NCBI GenBank assembly: GCA_031378805.1
Contig: JANNEO010000026.1
Location: 1-61,250 of the forward strand
Reading direction: 5' to 3'
DNA from: JADCCX01 sp031378805
GTDB lineage: Bacteria > Pseudomonadota > Alphaproteobacteria > Rhizobiales > Beijerinckiaceae
DNA length: 61,250 nucleotides
Positions 37,168 through 45,914 of this stretch are shown here, piece by piece (within the stretch, counting starts at the first letter, position 1; each line of letters starts with the position of its first letter). Below the pieces are notes generated by a model. It saw only the letters and a list, made by a program, of their open reading frames with translations. It was not told the origin of the DNA and did no database searches. The translations under genes and the position numbers were made by a program.

Positions 37168-38661
37168 TCACATCGTCGGGATCACGAAACTCGCGCCATC
37201 CTTGATGCCGCTTGGCCAGCGGGCCGTCACTGTCTTGGTCTTGGTGTAGAACCGGAATGCATCAGATCCGTGCTGGTTGAGGTCGCCGAACATCGAGCGC
37301 TTCCAGCCGCCGAAGGTGTAATAGGCCAGCGGCACCGGAATCGGCACGTTGACGCCCACCATGCCGACATTGACGTTGGCGGCAAAGTGCCGGGCGGCAT
37401 CGCCGTCGCGGGTGAAGATCGCCGTGCCGTTGCCGTACTCGTGGTCGTTGGTCATCTTGAGCGCGGCGGCGTAATCCGGTGCGCGCACGACCGAGAGCAC
37501 GGGGCCGAAAATCTCTTCCTTGTAGATGCGCATATCCGTCGTTACGTTGTCGAACAGGCATCCGCCCATGTAGAAGCCGTTCTCGTAGCCTTGCATCGAG
37601 AAGCCGCGTCCATCGACCGCGAGCGTTGCGCCTTCCTGCACGCCCAGATCAACGTAGCCCTTCACCTTTTCCAGATGCGCCTTGGTTACCAGAGGGCCGA
37701 AGTCAGCCGCAGCATCCGTCGAAGGGCCGACCTTGAGGCTTTCCACACGCGGAATGAGCCGCTTGACCAGTTCATCCGCCGTCGCCTTGCCCACGGGCAC
37801 CGCCACCGAGATTGCCATGCAACGCTCCCCCGCCGCGCCGTAGCCCGCGCCGATCAGCGCATCGACGGCCTGGTCCATGTCGGCATCGGGCATGATGATC
37901 ATGTGGTTCTTGGCTCCACCGAAAGCCTGCACGCGCTTGCCATTGGCGCAGCCTCGGCCATAGATGTACTCGCCGATGGGCGTGGACCCGACGAAGCCGA
38001 TAGCCATGATGTCAGGGTCATCAATGATGGCATCCACGCTTTCCTTGTCGCCGTTGACGACATTGAGGATGCCGGGTGGCAAGCCTGCCTCGATCATCAG
38101 TTCGGCGAGTTTCATCGGCACGCCGGGGTCGCGCTCCGACGGCTTGAGGATGAAGGCATTGCCGCAGGCGATGGCCGGTCCCATTTTCCACAGCGGGATC
38201 ATGGCTGGAAAGTTGAACGGCGTGATGCCGGCCACGACGCCCAGCGGCTGGCGCATGGAATAAAGGTCAATGCCCGGTCCGGCGCCGTCGCTGAACTCGC
38301 CCTTCAGCATGTGGGGAGCGCCGAGGCACACCTCGACCACTTCCACGCCACGCTGGATGTCGCCCTTGGCGTCGGGGATCGTCTTGCCATGCTCGCGCGC
38401 CAGGATATCGGCGAGTTCGTCGTTGTGCCGGGCAACGAGATCAAGAAACTTCATAAGAACGCGCGCGCGCCGCTGCGGATTGGTCGCGGCCCAGGCGGGC
38501 TGTGCGGCTTTCGCATTGGCAACGGCGGCGGTCATTTCAGCCTTGGACGCCAGTGCAACCTTGCCGCGCAAGCTGCCGTCCATTGGCTGCCAGACGTCGG
38601 CAGTGCGTCCCGAGGTTCCCGGCACGTGTTTGCCGCCAATGAAATGCCCGTATTCGATCAT
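37168..38661 (-). CDS. mmsA: Methylmalonate-semialdehyde dehydrogenase (CoA-acylating)
   Basis: A 497-residue CoA-dependent aldehyde dehydrogenase that makes propionyl-CoA from methylmalonate semialdehyde in valine and inositol breakdown. GVVAGITPFNFPAMIPLWKM, GFVGSTPIGEYIYGRG and FGGAKNHMIIMPDADMDQA are typical of MmsA. The catalytic Cys is in GAAGERCMAISVAV. GPVLSVVR and GVNVPIPVPLAYYTFGGWKRS complete the family signature. ATG 38661 has AAGGA about 8 nt upstream. It lies 43 nt downstream of the nitronate monooxygenase-like gene, probably in one operon. Confidence 0.95.
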   Translation of the reverse strand: MIEYGHFIGGKHVPGTSGRTADVWQPMDGSLRGKVALASKAEMTAAVANAKAAQPAWAATNPQRRARVLMKFLDLVARHNDELADILAREHGKTIPDAKGDIQRGVEVVEVCLGAPHMLKGEFSDGAGPGIDLYSMRQPLGVVAGITPFNFPAMIPLWKMGPAIACGNAFILKPSERDPGVPMKLAELMIEAGLPPGILNVVNGDKESVDAIIDDPDIMAIGFVGSTPIGEYIYGRGCANGKRVQAFGGAKNHMIIMPDADMDQAVDALIGAGYGAAGERCMAISVAVPVGKATADELVKRLIPRVESLKVGPSTDAAADFGPLVTKAHLEKVKGYVDLGVQEGATLAVDGRGFSMQGYENGFYMGGCLFDNVTTDMRIYKEEIFGPVLSVVRAPDYAAALKMTNDHEYGNGTAIFTRDGDAARHFAANVNVGMVGVNVPIPVPLAYYTFGGWKRSMFGDLNQHGSDAFRFYTKTKTVTARWPSGIKDGASFVIPTM

Positions 38662-38704
38662 GATCTTTTCCTTTTGATTGCTGGTGATATGGGGCGGTGC
38701 AGCG

Positions 38705-39763
38705 TCAAAGCCAGCGCGATGTTGTGGCACGCATTGCGATCTGTGCCTCCCGCCAAAGCGTCTCGGTGATCTCGGCTGCAGAGCCGGGCCGGGCCAGCGT
38801 CACGCTTTGCCCCGCCCAAAGCGAAAGCTCCTCTGCCGAGCCCGCCTTGGCTGCGGCCGCACGCAGTTCCTGTGTCAGAGCGTTCTGGATGGGATAGGCC
38901 GGAATATTGGCTTCCACTGCCCGCATCTCGCGCATAAACGCATTTTCGATGCCGCGGGCATGACGACCGGAGAAGGCCCGCGTCAACCGCGTGGAATCGT
39001 CATCCACTGCGGCGATGGCCTTGCGCCAGGGCGCACTCGTGGTCGCTTCGTCCGCCAGCAGATACGCCGTGCCAACCTGTGCCGCTGCCGCGCCCATGGC
39101 AAGAACTGCGGCCACTGCCTTGCCATCGGTGATGCCCCCGGCCGCGACAACGGGAATATTCACGGCCTCGCGGATGGTGCTGACCAGCGCCAGCGTGCCG
39201 ATCTGGCTCTCGCTCACATCCTTCAGGAACGTGCCGCGATGGCCGCCCGCCTCGAAACCTTGCGCACAGATCGCATCCGCGCCGACATCAGCCCACGCTC
39301 TCGCTTCGGAAGCGGTTGTCGCTGTGCCCATGACCCAGATGCCATTTGCTTTCAGGGCTGCCACCTGATCGCGTGTGAGAATACCGAAAGTGAAGGATAC
39401 TGCTGGTGGTGCCACGTCCACCAGCGCAGCGAATTGCGGTTCGAAGGCTTCCGCCCATTGGTTGGGAATCGACTGGGCGGAAAGACCAAACCTGGCCCGC
39501 CAAGGCTGCAACCGTTCCATCGCTGCGCTGACCTCAGCCATGTCCGGATTGGCCGGAGTCTGGATGAAGAGATTGACCAGGAATGGTCGGTCCGTCCCGG
39601 CGCGAATGGTGGCAACCGTCTGCCTGAGCGCATCTGGTGCAAGCGACGAAGCCGCAAGCGAGCCAAGACCGCCAGCGTTCGAGACGGCCAGCACCAGCGC
39701 TTCGCTGCTCACGCCCAGCATCGGGCCTTGAATGATGGGAATGGCGAGGGCGTCGAGGACCAT
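38705..39763 (-). CDS. NAD(P)H-flavin oxidoreductase / nitronate monooxygenase-like
   Basis: A 352-residue TIM-barrel FMN enzyme of the 2-nitropropane dioxygenase group. IPIIQGPMLGVSSEALVLAVSNAGGLGSLAAS is the family's N-terminal start. PFLVNLFIQTP, GADAICAQGFEAGGHRG and VVAAGGITDGKAVAAVLAMGAAAAQVGTAYL form the FMN phosphate-binding region, and H in EAGGHRG is the usual catalytic-site residue. ATG 39763 is chosen; no strong ribosome binding site was seen. It precedes mmsA by 43 nt. The function could be nitronate oxidation or enoyl-type reduction. It is divergent from lepA. Confidence 0.88.
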   Translation of the reverse strand: MVLDALAIPIIQGPMLGVSSEALVLAVSNAGGLGSLAASSLAPDALRQTVATIRAGTDRPFLVNLFIQTPANPDMAEVSAAMERLQPWRARFGLSAQSIPNQWAEAFEPQFAALVDVAPPAVSFTFGILTRDQVAALKANGIWVMGTATTASEARAWADVGADAICAQGFEAGGHRGTFLKDVSESQIGTLALVSTIREAVNIPVVAAGGITDGKAVAAVLAMGAAAAQVGTAYLLADEATTSAPWRKAIAAVDDDSTRLTRAFSGRHARGIENAFMREMRAVEANIPAYPIQNALTQELRAAAAKAGSAEELSLWAGQSVTLARPGSAAEITETLWREAQIAMRATTSRWL

Positions 39764-39897
39764 GGCTGCCTGCTTCGTAAGCAATTCCTTACTGCAGGGA
39801 TGGCTGTTTCTCAATGCATCCAAAGGTGCAAGGTCATCACAGCCCGCGACACAGGCCGCCCTCGACGGATCACGCGTGCGCTGCTATCTCCCGCGTT

Positions 39898-41703
39898 ATG
39901 ACCAAGCAGTTGATCGACAACATCCGCAACTTTTCCATCGTCGCCCATATCGACCATGGAAAATCCACGCTGGCCGACCGGCTGATCCAGATCACCGGCG
40001 GTTTGACCACGCGCGAAATGACCGAGCAGGTGCTCGATTCCATGGATATCGAGCGCGAGCGCGGCATCACCATCAAGGCCCAGACGGTACGGCTCGACTA
40101 CAAGGCGAAGGACGGCAAGACCTACATTCTCAACCTGATGGACACGCCGGGGCATGTCGATTTTGCCTATGAAGTCTCACGCAGCCTTGCGGCCTGTGAA
40201 GGTTCGCTGCTCGTGGTCGATGCTTCGCAGGGCGTGGAAGCCCAAACATTGGCCAATGTCTATCACGCGCTCGACGCCAACCACGAGATCGTGCCTGTCC
40301 TGAACAAGGTGGACCTTCCCGCCGCCGAACCCGACCGCATCAAGCAGCAGATCGAGGACGTGATTGGCCTCGATGCCTCCGACGCCGTGCCCATTTCGGC
40401 CAAGACAGGCCTCAACATCGAGGCGGTGCTGGAAGCCATCGTTACGCGCCTGCCCGCACCAACGGGCGATCCTGATGCGCCGCTGAAAGCCATGCTGGTC
40501 GACAGCTGGTATGACAATTATCTTGGCGTCGTGGTGCTTGTGCGCATCATTGACGGTGTTCTGAAGAAGGGCCAGCGCGTCCGGATGATGAGCGCCAAGG
40601 CCACTTACGATATCGAGCGCGTGGGGTACCTCACGCCCAAGCTGGTGCCAACCGACCAGCTTGGGCCCGGCGAGGTCGGCGTCATCACGGCCTCGATCAA
40701 GGAGGTGGCGGATACCCGCGTGGGCGACACGATCACCGATGAGCGCAACCCGACCGCAGAAGCCCTGCCGGGCTTCAAGCCGGCGCAACCCGTGGTGTTC
40801 TGCGGCATGTTCCCGGTGGATGCGGCTGATTTCGAGGATTTGCGCGCGGCCGTCGGCAAGCTGCGCCTCAACGATGCCTCGTTCAGCTATGAGATGGAGA
40901 CATCTGCCGCTCTGGGCTTCGGCTTCCGTTGCGGTTTTCTCGGTCTGCTGCATCTCGAGATCATTCAGGAGCGGTTGTCGCGCGAATTCGATCTCGACCT
41001 GATCGCAACCGCTCCCTCCGTCGTCTACAAGCTCGCGCTGCGCGATGGCTCGCATATCGAGATGCATAACCCCGCCGACATGCCTGACGTGATGCAGATC
41101 CTCACCATCGAGGAGCCGTGGATTCGCGCCACGATCCTCACGCCGGACGAGCATCTGGGCGCCGTCATCAAGCTGTGCCAGGACCGGCGCGGCGAGCAGG
41201 TGGACCTCGGCTACATCGGCAGTCGTGCCAAGGTGGTCTATGACCTGCCGCTCAACGAGGTCGTGTTCGACTTCTATGACAGGCTGAAATCAGTGTCGAA
41301 GGGGTACGCCTCCTTTGACTACGCCATCACGGGCTACCGCACGGGCGATCTCGTGAAGCTCAACATGCTGGTCAACGGCGAGCCGGTGGATGCGCTCTCC
41401 ATGCTGGTCCACAGCACACGGGCAGAGGCCCGCGGGCGCAGCATGTGCGAGAAGATGAAGGAGCTGATCCCGCCCCATCTCTTCGTGATCCCGATCCAGG
41501 CCGCCATCGGCGGCAAGATCATCGCCCGCGAGACCGTGCGGGCCATGCGCAAGGACGTGACGGCCAAATGCTACGGCGGCGATGCCTCCCGCAAGCGCAA
41601 GCTGCTGGACAAGCAGAAAAAAGGCAAGAAGCGGATGAGGCAGTTCGGCCGCGTGGAAATTCCGCAGGAAGCGTTCATTGCCGCGTTGAAGATGGACGGG
41701 TGA
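39898..41703 (+). CDS. lepA: Elongation factor 4 (LepA)
   Basis: A 601-residue translational GTPase. G1 is VAHIDHGKST, G2 lies in ERERGITIKAQT, G3 is DTPGH and G4 is NKVD. The EF-G-like domains II, III and V follow, and the LepA-specific C-terminal domain ends with AKCYGGDASRKRKLLDKQKKGKKRMRQFG-type sequence and a final EAFIAAL. LepA acts on the ribosome under stress and in late 30S assembly. ATG 39898 fits the family length of about 600; the frame is open to 39814. The downstream chrA gene is convergent, 57 bp away. Confidence 0.97.
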   Translation: MTKQLIDNIRNFSIVAHIDHGKSTLADRLIQITGGLTTREMTEQVLDSMDIERERGITIKAQTVRLDYKAKDGKTYILNLMDTPGHVDFAYEVSRSLAACEGSLLVVDASQGVEAQTLANVYHALDANHEIVPVLNKVDLPAAEPDRIKQQIEDVIGLDASDAVPISAKTGLNIEAVLEAIVTRLPAPTGDPDAPLKAMLVDSWYDNYLGVVVLVRIIDGVLKKGQRVRMMSAKATYDIERVGYLTPKLVPTDQLGPGEVGVITASIKEVADTRVGDTITDERNPTAEALPGFKPAQPVVFCGMFPVDAADFEDLRAAVGKLRLNDASFSYEMETSAALGFGFRCGFLGLLHLEIIQERLSREFDLDLIATAPSVVYKLALRDGSHIEMHNPADMPDVMQILTIEEPWIRATILTPDEHLGAVIKLCQDRRGEQVDLGYIGSRAKVVYDLPLNEVVFDFYDRLKSVSKGYASFDYAITGYRTGDLVKLNMLVNGEPVDALSMLVHSTRAEARGRSMCEKMKELIPPHLFVIPIQAAIGGKIIARETVRAMRKDVTAKCYGGDASRKRKLLDKQKKGKKRMRQFGRVEIPQEAFIAALKMDG

Positions 41704-41760
41704 GGAGTACGCCAAGTTTGGCGAAAGCTCACGATCGACAACTATCAGTGACGATACTCC

Positions 41761-43098
41761 CTAACCCAATCCCGAAAGCTTCCAGATCATACCAAGGCCC
41801 GCGCAGACAGCGATGACCTGCAGCATCGTGCGCTTGAGGGTGAAGGTCAGGACGATTGCCAAGAGAGCCAGGGCGAGCGCTGCCAGATCGAGATCCACTG
41901 CCATGACACTCGGCAGGCGGACCGGACCAAGATCGGTGAATGCCGCGCCACGGAACACGGTGTTCAGTGCGAACCAGAAGGCCAGCCACGAGATGGCACC
42001 GACAACTGCCGCCGTGATGCCCTGAAGCGCACCTGCCAGTGTCCGGTTGCGCAGCAGGTCATCAAGCCAGGGCGCACCGGCGAAGATCCACAGGAAGGAT
42101 GGCGCGAAGGTCACCCATGTCGTCAGCATGGCGGCCAGAACAGCGGTGAGCACGGGAGAAGACCCGCCCGGCACCTTCCAACCGCCGATGAACCCGACAA
42201 ACTGGGTGACAAGGATGGTCGGGCCGGGGGTGGTTTCGGCCAGTCCGAGCCCCGCGATCATTTCGCGTGTGGTCACCCAGCCGCGTTGAACGGCTTCGTC
42301 CGCAAGCCATGCCAGCAGCGCATAGGCTCCACCAAAGGAGAGCACGGCGAGCTTCGAGAAGAACAGTGCGAGTTGCACCACCACATGGTCCGCGCCCAGT
42401 GCCAGCGCTGCCACTCCAACGGGCAGCCACCAGGCCGCAAGTCCACCGGCCACGGCCTTCCCGGTGGATCGCCATTTCTCGGCGGACGAGACGCTTGATA
42501 CCTCAGGCAACGGCTCGCCTGGAGGTGCATGGCGCGTCAATCCGATGCCGATGATCGCGGCAGCGATGATCACCACGGGAAAGGGCACGTTGACGAAGGC
42601 GAAAGCGGCAAAGGCCGCCACGGCCAGCACGACGAATGGCGTGGTCTTGAGCGCGCGTTTCGAGAGCTTGATCACGGCTTGCGCCACGATGGCGAGGACC
42701 GCCGCCTTGATGCCGAAGAACAGCCCGTCGATCAGGCCGATGCCGGTTCCCAGCACATAGAGCAGGCTCAGGCCCAGCATCAGGACCGCACCGGGCAGCA
42801 CGAAGAGAATGCCCGCGACAAGGCCACCCCTGATGCCGTGGAGATACCAGCCGATATAGGTGGCTAGCTGCTGCGCTTCCGGCCCTGGCAGCAACATGCA
42901 GAGGTTGAGGGCGCGGGCGAAGCGGCCATCGTCGAGCCATTTGCGCTCGTCGACGGCCAGCGTATGCATCATTCCGATCTGGGCGGTTGCCCCGCCGAAG
43001 GAGAGGATGCCGATCTGGAAAAAGGCGCGGGTCAGTTCACCAAGGCTTGGGGGTGGCGCATCGGTCTCGATGTGCTGTGAGGGAGACAATTTGGACAT
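41761..43098 (-). CDS. chrA: Chromate transporter
   Basis: A 445-residue long-chain CHR-family efflux protein of two homologous halves, with about 10-12 hydrophobic segments. The first half begins FFQIGILSFGGATAQIGMMH and has LNLCMLLPGPEAQQLATYIGW. The second half repeats the pattern as FFSKLAVLSFGGAYALLAWLADE, with LGLAETTPGPTILVTQFVGFI. The F-G-G and P-G-P motifs in each half are the CHR signature. ATG 43098 has GAGGG upstream. It begins 2 nt after the chrB stop, so the two are one operon giving chromate resistance. Confidence 0.95.
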   Translation of the reverse strand: MSKLSPSQHIETDAPPPSLGELTRAFFQIGILSFGGATAQIGMMHTLAVDERKWLDDGRFARALNLCMLLPGPEAQQLATYIGWYLHGIRGGLVAGILFVLPGAVLMLGLSLLYVLGTGIGLIDGLFFGIKAAVLAIVAQAVIKLSKRALKTTPFVVLAVAAFAAFAFVNVPFPVVIIAAAIIGIGLTRHAPPGEPLPEVSSVSSAEKWRSTGKAVAGGLAAWWLPVGVAALALGADHVVVQLALFFSKLAVLSFGGAYALLAWLADEAVQRGWVTTREMIAGLGLAETTPGPTILVTQFVGFIGGWKVPGGSSPVLTAVLAAMLTTWVTFAPSFLWIFAGAPWLDDLLRNRTLAGALQGITAAVVGAISWLAFWFALNTVFRGAAFTDLGPVRLPSVMAVDLDLAALALALLAIVLTFTLKRTMLQVIAVCAGLGMIWKLSGLG

Positions 43099-43100
43099 GC

Positions 43101-43922
43101 TCAAGCCCTCGGGGGCCAGTTGTGTGTTTCAGCCCCGGTATGGGCTGCCCAGGCAAACAGCCCGTCATAGATCACGGATGCATGGGCGATCATCGCGTGA
43201 TCATCCTCACCCGCGAGGTGCGACAGGCCGAGCGAGGCGGCGAGCAGCCCCGCGGCCTCCGGTGACAGATCGAGCCGTGCATTGTCCGCGCCACGGACGA
43301 TCGCCGCCACGCGTTGCAGTGGCCCATATCCAGCGAGCCCGGCGATCTTCAGCAGCGTATCGAAGCTGCAGTCGTCACCGACATGGGTGACCACGACGCC
43401 GGGAATGTCATAGGCGATGCCAGAGGTGCGTGCCGCCACAGCCTCGACCTGGTCTGGCTCGACAAACAAGAAACGTGCAGCGGGATCGATGAAGCGCCGG
43501 ATCAACCAGGGGCAGGCCGCGCGGTCGATCTTCGGCAGGCGCCGCGTGACCCAGAAGGCCGCTTCTTTCCAGCCGATGGCCTGCATGGCACGCCGGTCGA
43601 GCAGCGGAAGCCCTGCCTCGCGCCAGCCTGCAAATCCCCCGCCTAGGGATGAGGCCTGCCAGCCCTCGGCCCGCATCCGGGCGACAATGGCTTGCGAGAC
43701 CTTGAGCCCCCTCTGGCACGAAATCACGATTGGGCGTCGGCGATCCAGCATCGGTACCCATGTGTCGTAGGCACTCTCTTCCCTGTGAATAGAGCACGGA
43801 ATGTCGTGGGGATCTGCCGCGTGGTCATCGGCCAGCCGCACATCGACCACTTGGGGCCAGGCAGGTCCGCCCAGGTGGTGCGCGATCTGCTCACCGTGCG
43901 TGACAAAGGAATGGGATGACAT
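43101..43922 (-). CDS. chrB: Rhodanese-ChrB fusion, chromate resistance/sensing protein
   Basis: A 273-residue protein with two parts. Residues about 10-115 are a rhodanese-like domain with the active-site loop ISCQRGLKVSQ (Cys present) and GGFAGWREAGLPL. Residues about 130-273 are a ChrB domain with the pattern RRLPKIDRAACPWLIRRFIDP..RFLFV and a later THVGDDCSFDTLL. ChrB is known as a chromate-responsive regulator or reductase-like accessory. ATG 43922 has GAGGG about 8 nt upstream. The stop is 2 nt from chrA, so they are co-expressed. Confidence 0.9.
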   Translation of the reverse strand: MSSHSFVTHGEQIAHHLGGPAWPQVVDVRLADDHAADPHDIPCSIHREESAYDTWVPMLDRRRPIVISCQRGLKVSQAIVARMRAEGWQASSLGGGFAGWREAGLPLLDRRAMQAIGWKEAAFWVTRRLPKIDRAACPWLIRRFIDPAARFLFVEPDQVEAVAARTSGIAYDIPGVVVTHVGDDCSFDTLLKIAGLAGYGPLQRVAAIVRGADNARLDLSPEAAGLLAASLGLSHLAGEDDHAMIAHASVIYDGLFAWAAHTGAETHNWPPRA

Positions 43923-44256
43923 GACTATCGCCCTCTCTCGAAGCCGCATGGAGCGGATCGATCCAGCGTCTTGGGCGAATGCCTGAGGGGCGACGCAGAA
44001 AGGAGCCCCTTGATCTCGCTATAACCATAGACCCTGCTAGCACGCAAGCCATGGGCTGGAGTCAGGCGGTCGATAATTGAGCAAAACACCAGTTTTTTGC
44101 CTCAAAGCATTGGAAAACGGACATTTTTTTGGATCACTGTCTAGGTGTTCATACGCAGGGGTATAACACACAAAGAGTGCGTATATTCAGGGTTGACCCA
44201 ATATTTCCGAAGTGTGCGGCCCTGCGGTTGTGCGTAATTTGGAAGAAAGCGCACTG
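43923..44256. promoter_or_regulatory. Divergent chrB/LacI-regulator intergenic region
   Basis: A 334-bp gap between divergent genes. No ORF, RNA gene or transposon was found in it. It holds promoters for chrBA (minus) and the LacI-type regulator (plus). AT-rich runs occur near 44,100-44,130 (ACATTTTTTTGGATCA) and a candidate operator lies at 44145-44169. Confidence 0.6.
44145..44169. promoter_or_regulatory. Candidate LacI-type operator
   Basis: GTGTTCATAC and GTATAACAC flank a 6-nt spacer as an imperfect palindrome with one base missing in the right half. It lies about 90 bp upstream of the regulator's start. LacI-family repressors typically bind such 16-25-bp palindromes and often repress themselves, but the assignment is only by pattern. 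Confidence 0.4.
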
Positions 44257-45312
44257 ATGTCGCTGAATGAAACCGGAAACGGACGGACCGAGCGCGGGAA
44301 GGTGACTCTTCAGGTCATCGCCCATCGCCTTGATGTCTCGACCGCAACCGTGTCGCTGGCCCTGCGCGACAGTTCCGTCGTTGCCGACCTGACGAAACGC
44401 AAGGTGCAGCGTGTGGCCCGGGAGATGGGCTATAGCTACAACCGCTCGGCTGCGAGTCTCAGGACATCGCGCACCAATATCCTCGCCGTCGCCTTCCATG
44501 ACGTGTCGAACCCCTATTTCGCCGAAATGCTGTCGGCCATTGACGAGACTGTTCGGTCCAGCGGGCGGACGATCCTGCTGGGAACCTGCAACGAGAGCAT
44601 TCCGCGGCAGGAGAACGTGCTGTCGTCACTGCGCGAGTACCGTCCCGATGGCATCATCGTCTGCCCTGTCGGTGGGTCTACCGAGGACAGCCTGCGCAAC
44701 ATCGCCGAAAGCGGTATGCCGATCGTGCAGGTCGCCCGCGAGATCGATGGTCTCCATGCCGATTTTGTCGGCGCTGATGATCGTTATGCCACCGAACTGG
44801 CGGTCGAGCACCTGATCAAGCTCGGACACAGAAACATCGCCTATGTCGGCGGCAACGATGGCACGTCGAATGGACGGCAACGTCATGCCGGATTTGTCGA
44901 GTCGCTCGTTCAGCACGGCTTGAACGTCGATCCGGCCATGATCATTTCCGGTGACGGCAAGCGCCTGACGGGACTGGAGAGCATTCCGCACTTGATGGGA
45001 CTGCCCGTGCCTCCCACCGCCGTGATCTGCTTCAATGACAGCGTGGCCTTTGGTGTCATGCATGGCTTGCAGAAAATCGGATTGACCCCCGGACGGGACA
45101 TGTCGGTCATCGGTTGCGATGATGTCAGCGATGCCGCGCTCTGGGTGCCGCCGCTGACCACGATCAACAACCAGCATATCGAGATGGGCCGGTTGGCGGC
45201 CGAGATGATGATGCGACGTATCCAGGATCCTGGTCAGTCACCACGCCGGATTGTGCTCGAACCGCGCCTCGTCATCCGGGACACCACGGCACCGCCGCCC
45301 ATTCGAAACTGA
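44257..45312 (+). CDS. LacI-family transcriptional regulator
   Basis: A 351-residue repressor-type regulator. The N-terminal HTH is VTLQVIAHRLDVSTATVSLALRD..V..LTKRKVQRVAREMGYSYNRSA (about residues 16-67), and LRTSRTNILAVAFHDVSNPYFAE starts the periplasmic-binding-like effector domain. The end has SVIGCDDVSDAALWVPPLTTI and GRLAAEMMMRRI, typical of LacI/PurR C-termini. ATG 44257 is chosen over GTG 44212. The ligand is unknown. No sugar transport genes are adjacent, although galM and the ugp importer lie a few kb away and could be targets. Confidence 0.93.
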   Translation: MSLNETGNGRTERGKVTLQVIAHRLDVSTATVSLALRDSSVVADLTKRKVQRVAREMGYSYNRSAASLRTSRTNILAVAFHDVSNPYFAEMLSAIDETVRSSGRTILLGTCNESIPRQENVLSSLREYRPDGIIVCPVGGSTEDSLRNIAESGMPIVQVAREIDGLHADFVGADDRYATELAVEHLIKLGHRNIAYVGGNDGTSNGRQRHAGFVESLVQHGLNVDPAMIISGDGKRLTGLESIPHLMGLPVPPTAVICFNDSVAFGVMHGLQKIGLTPGRDMSVIGCDDVSDAALWVPPLTTINNQHIEMGRLAAEMMMRRIQDPGQSPRRIVLEPRLVIRDTTAPPPIRN

Positions 45313-45328
45313 CGTGTGCCGATGTTTC

Positions 45329-45368
45329 ACATGAAAAAGCCCGGTCGTTTGACCGGGCTTTTTCATGT
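45329..45368. terminator. Bidirectional rho-independent terminator
   Basis: An 18-bp perfect stem (ACATGAAAAAGCCCGGTC with its complement) encloses a 4-nt GTTT loop. On either strand the GC-rich part is followed by a run of T. It lies between the convergent LacI regulator (stop 45312) and the peroxiredoxin gene (stop 45385), so it can serve both. Confidence 0.95.
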
Positions 45369-45384
45369 GTCGTTCACGGGCAGC

Positions 45385-45870
45385 CTACAACATGCCGAGC
45401 ATGGCCTCCGCGCCGGAAACCGCAGCTTGTCCAGGTGTTTCCTCGATGGAAAGTGCGGTGACAACGCCATCCTTGACGATCATCGAATAGCGCTGCGAGC
45501 GCGTGCCCAGGCCACGGGCGTTCAGATCAAGATCGAGACCAATGGCCTTGGCGAAGGCAGCACTGCCGTCGGCCAGAAAATCCACCGTGCCGGTGGCCCC
45601 GCTGGCTTCTGCCCAGGCCTTCATGACGAAGACATCGTTGACGCCTGTCACGGCAATCGCGTCGACGCCCTTGGCCTTGATGGCGGCACCGTGCTGCACA
45701 TAGCCCGGCAGGTGGTTGGCATGGCAGGTTGGCGTGAAGGCACCGGGCACTGCGAAGAGCACGACGGTTCGTCCGCCGAAATACTCCTGCGTGGTCACGG
45801 GCTTGGGACCATCTGCAGATGGCGAGGTGAATGTGGCTTCGGGCAGGCGATCACCAACCTTGATGGACAT
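45385..45870 (-). CDS. Peroxiredoxin (Prx5-type)
   Basis: A 161-residue thiol peroxidase. The peroxidatic Cys is C49 in VPGAFTPTCHANHLPGY. No second cysteine is present, so it works as a 1-Cys peroxiredoxin that needs an external thiol such as glutathione or glutaredoxin. Prx5-type landmarks are VDAIAVTGVNDVFVMKAWAE and the later RSQRYSMIVKDGVV. The ATG follows AAGGAG at 7 nt. It detoxifies H2O2 or alkyl peroxides in the cytoplasm. It lies 44 nt downstream of the DsbD-domain gene on the same strand. Confidence 0.95.
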   Translation of the reverse strand: MSIKVGDRLPEATFTSPSADGPKPVTTQEYFGGRTVVLFAVPGAFTPTCHANHLPGYVQHGAAIKAKGVDAIAVTGVNDVFVMKAWAEASGATGTVDFLADGSAAFAKAIGLDLDLNARGLGTRSQRYSMIVKDGVVTALSIEETPGQAAVSGAEAMLGML

Positions 45871-45914
45871 GGAAGCACTCCTTGGAGACTGGGCAAAAAT
45901 CTAAGATCAAGCCT

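Noticed and set aside
37270..38769. Long plus-strand open frame across mmsA
   Set aside because: The minus-strand gene has a full MmsA motif set and a good ribosome binding site; the plus-strand frame is its shadow.
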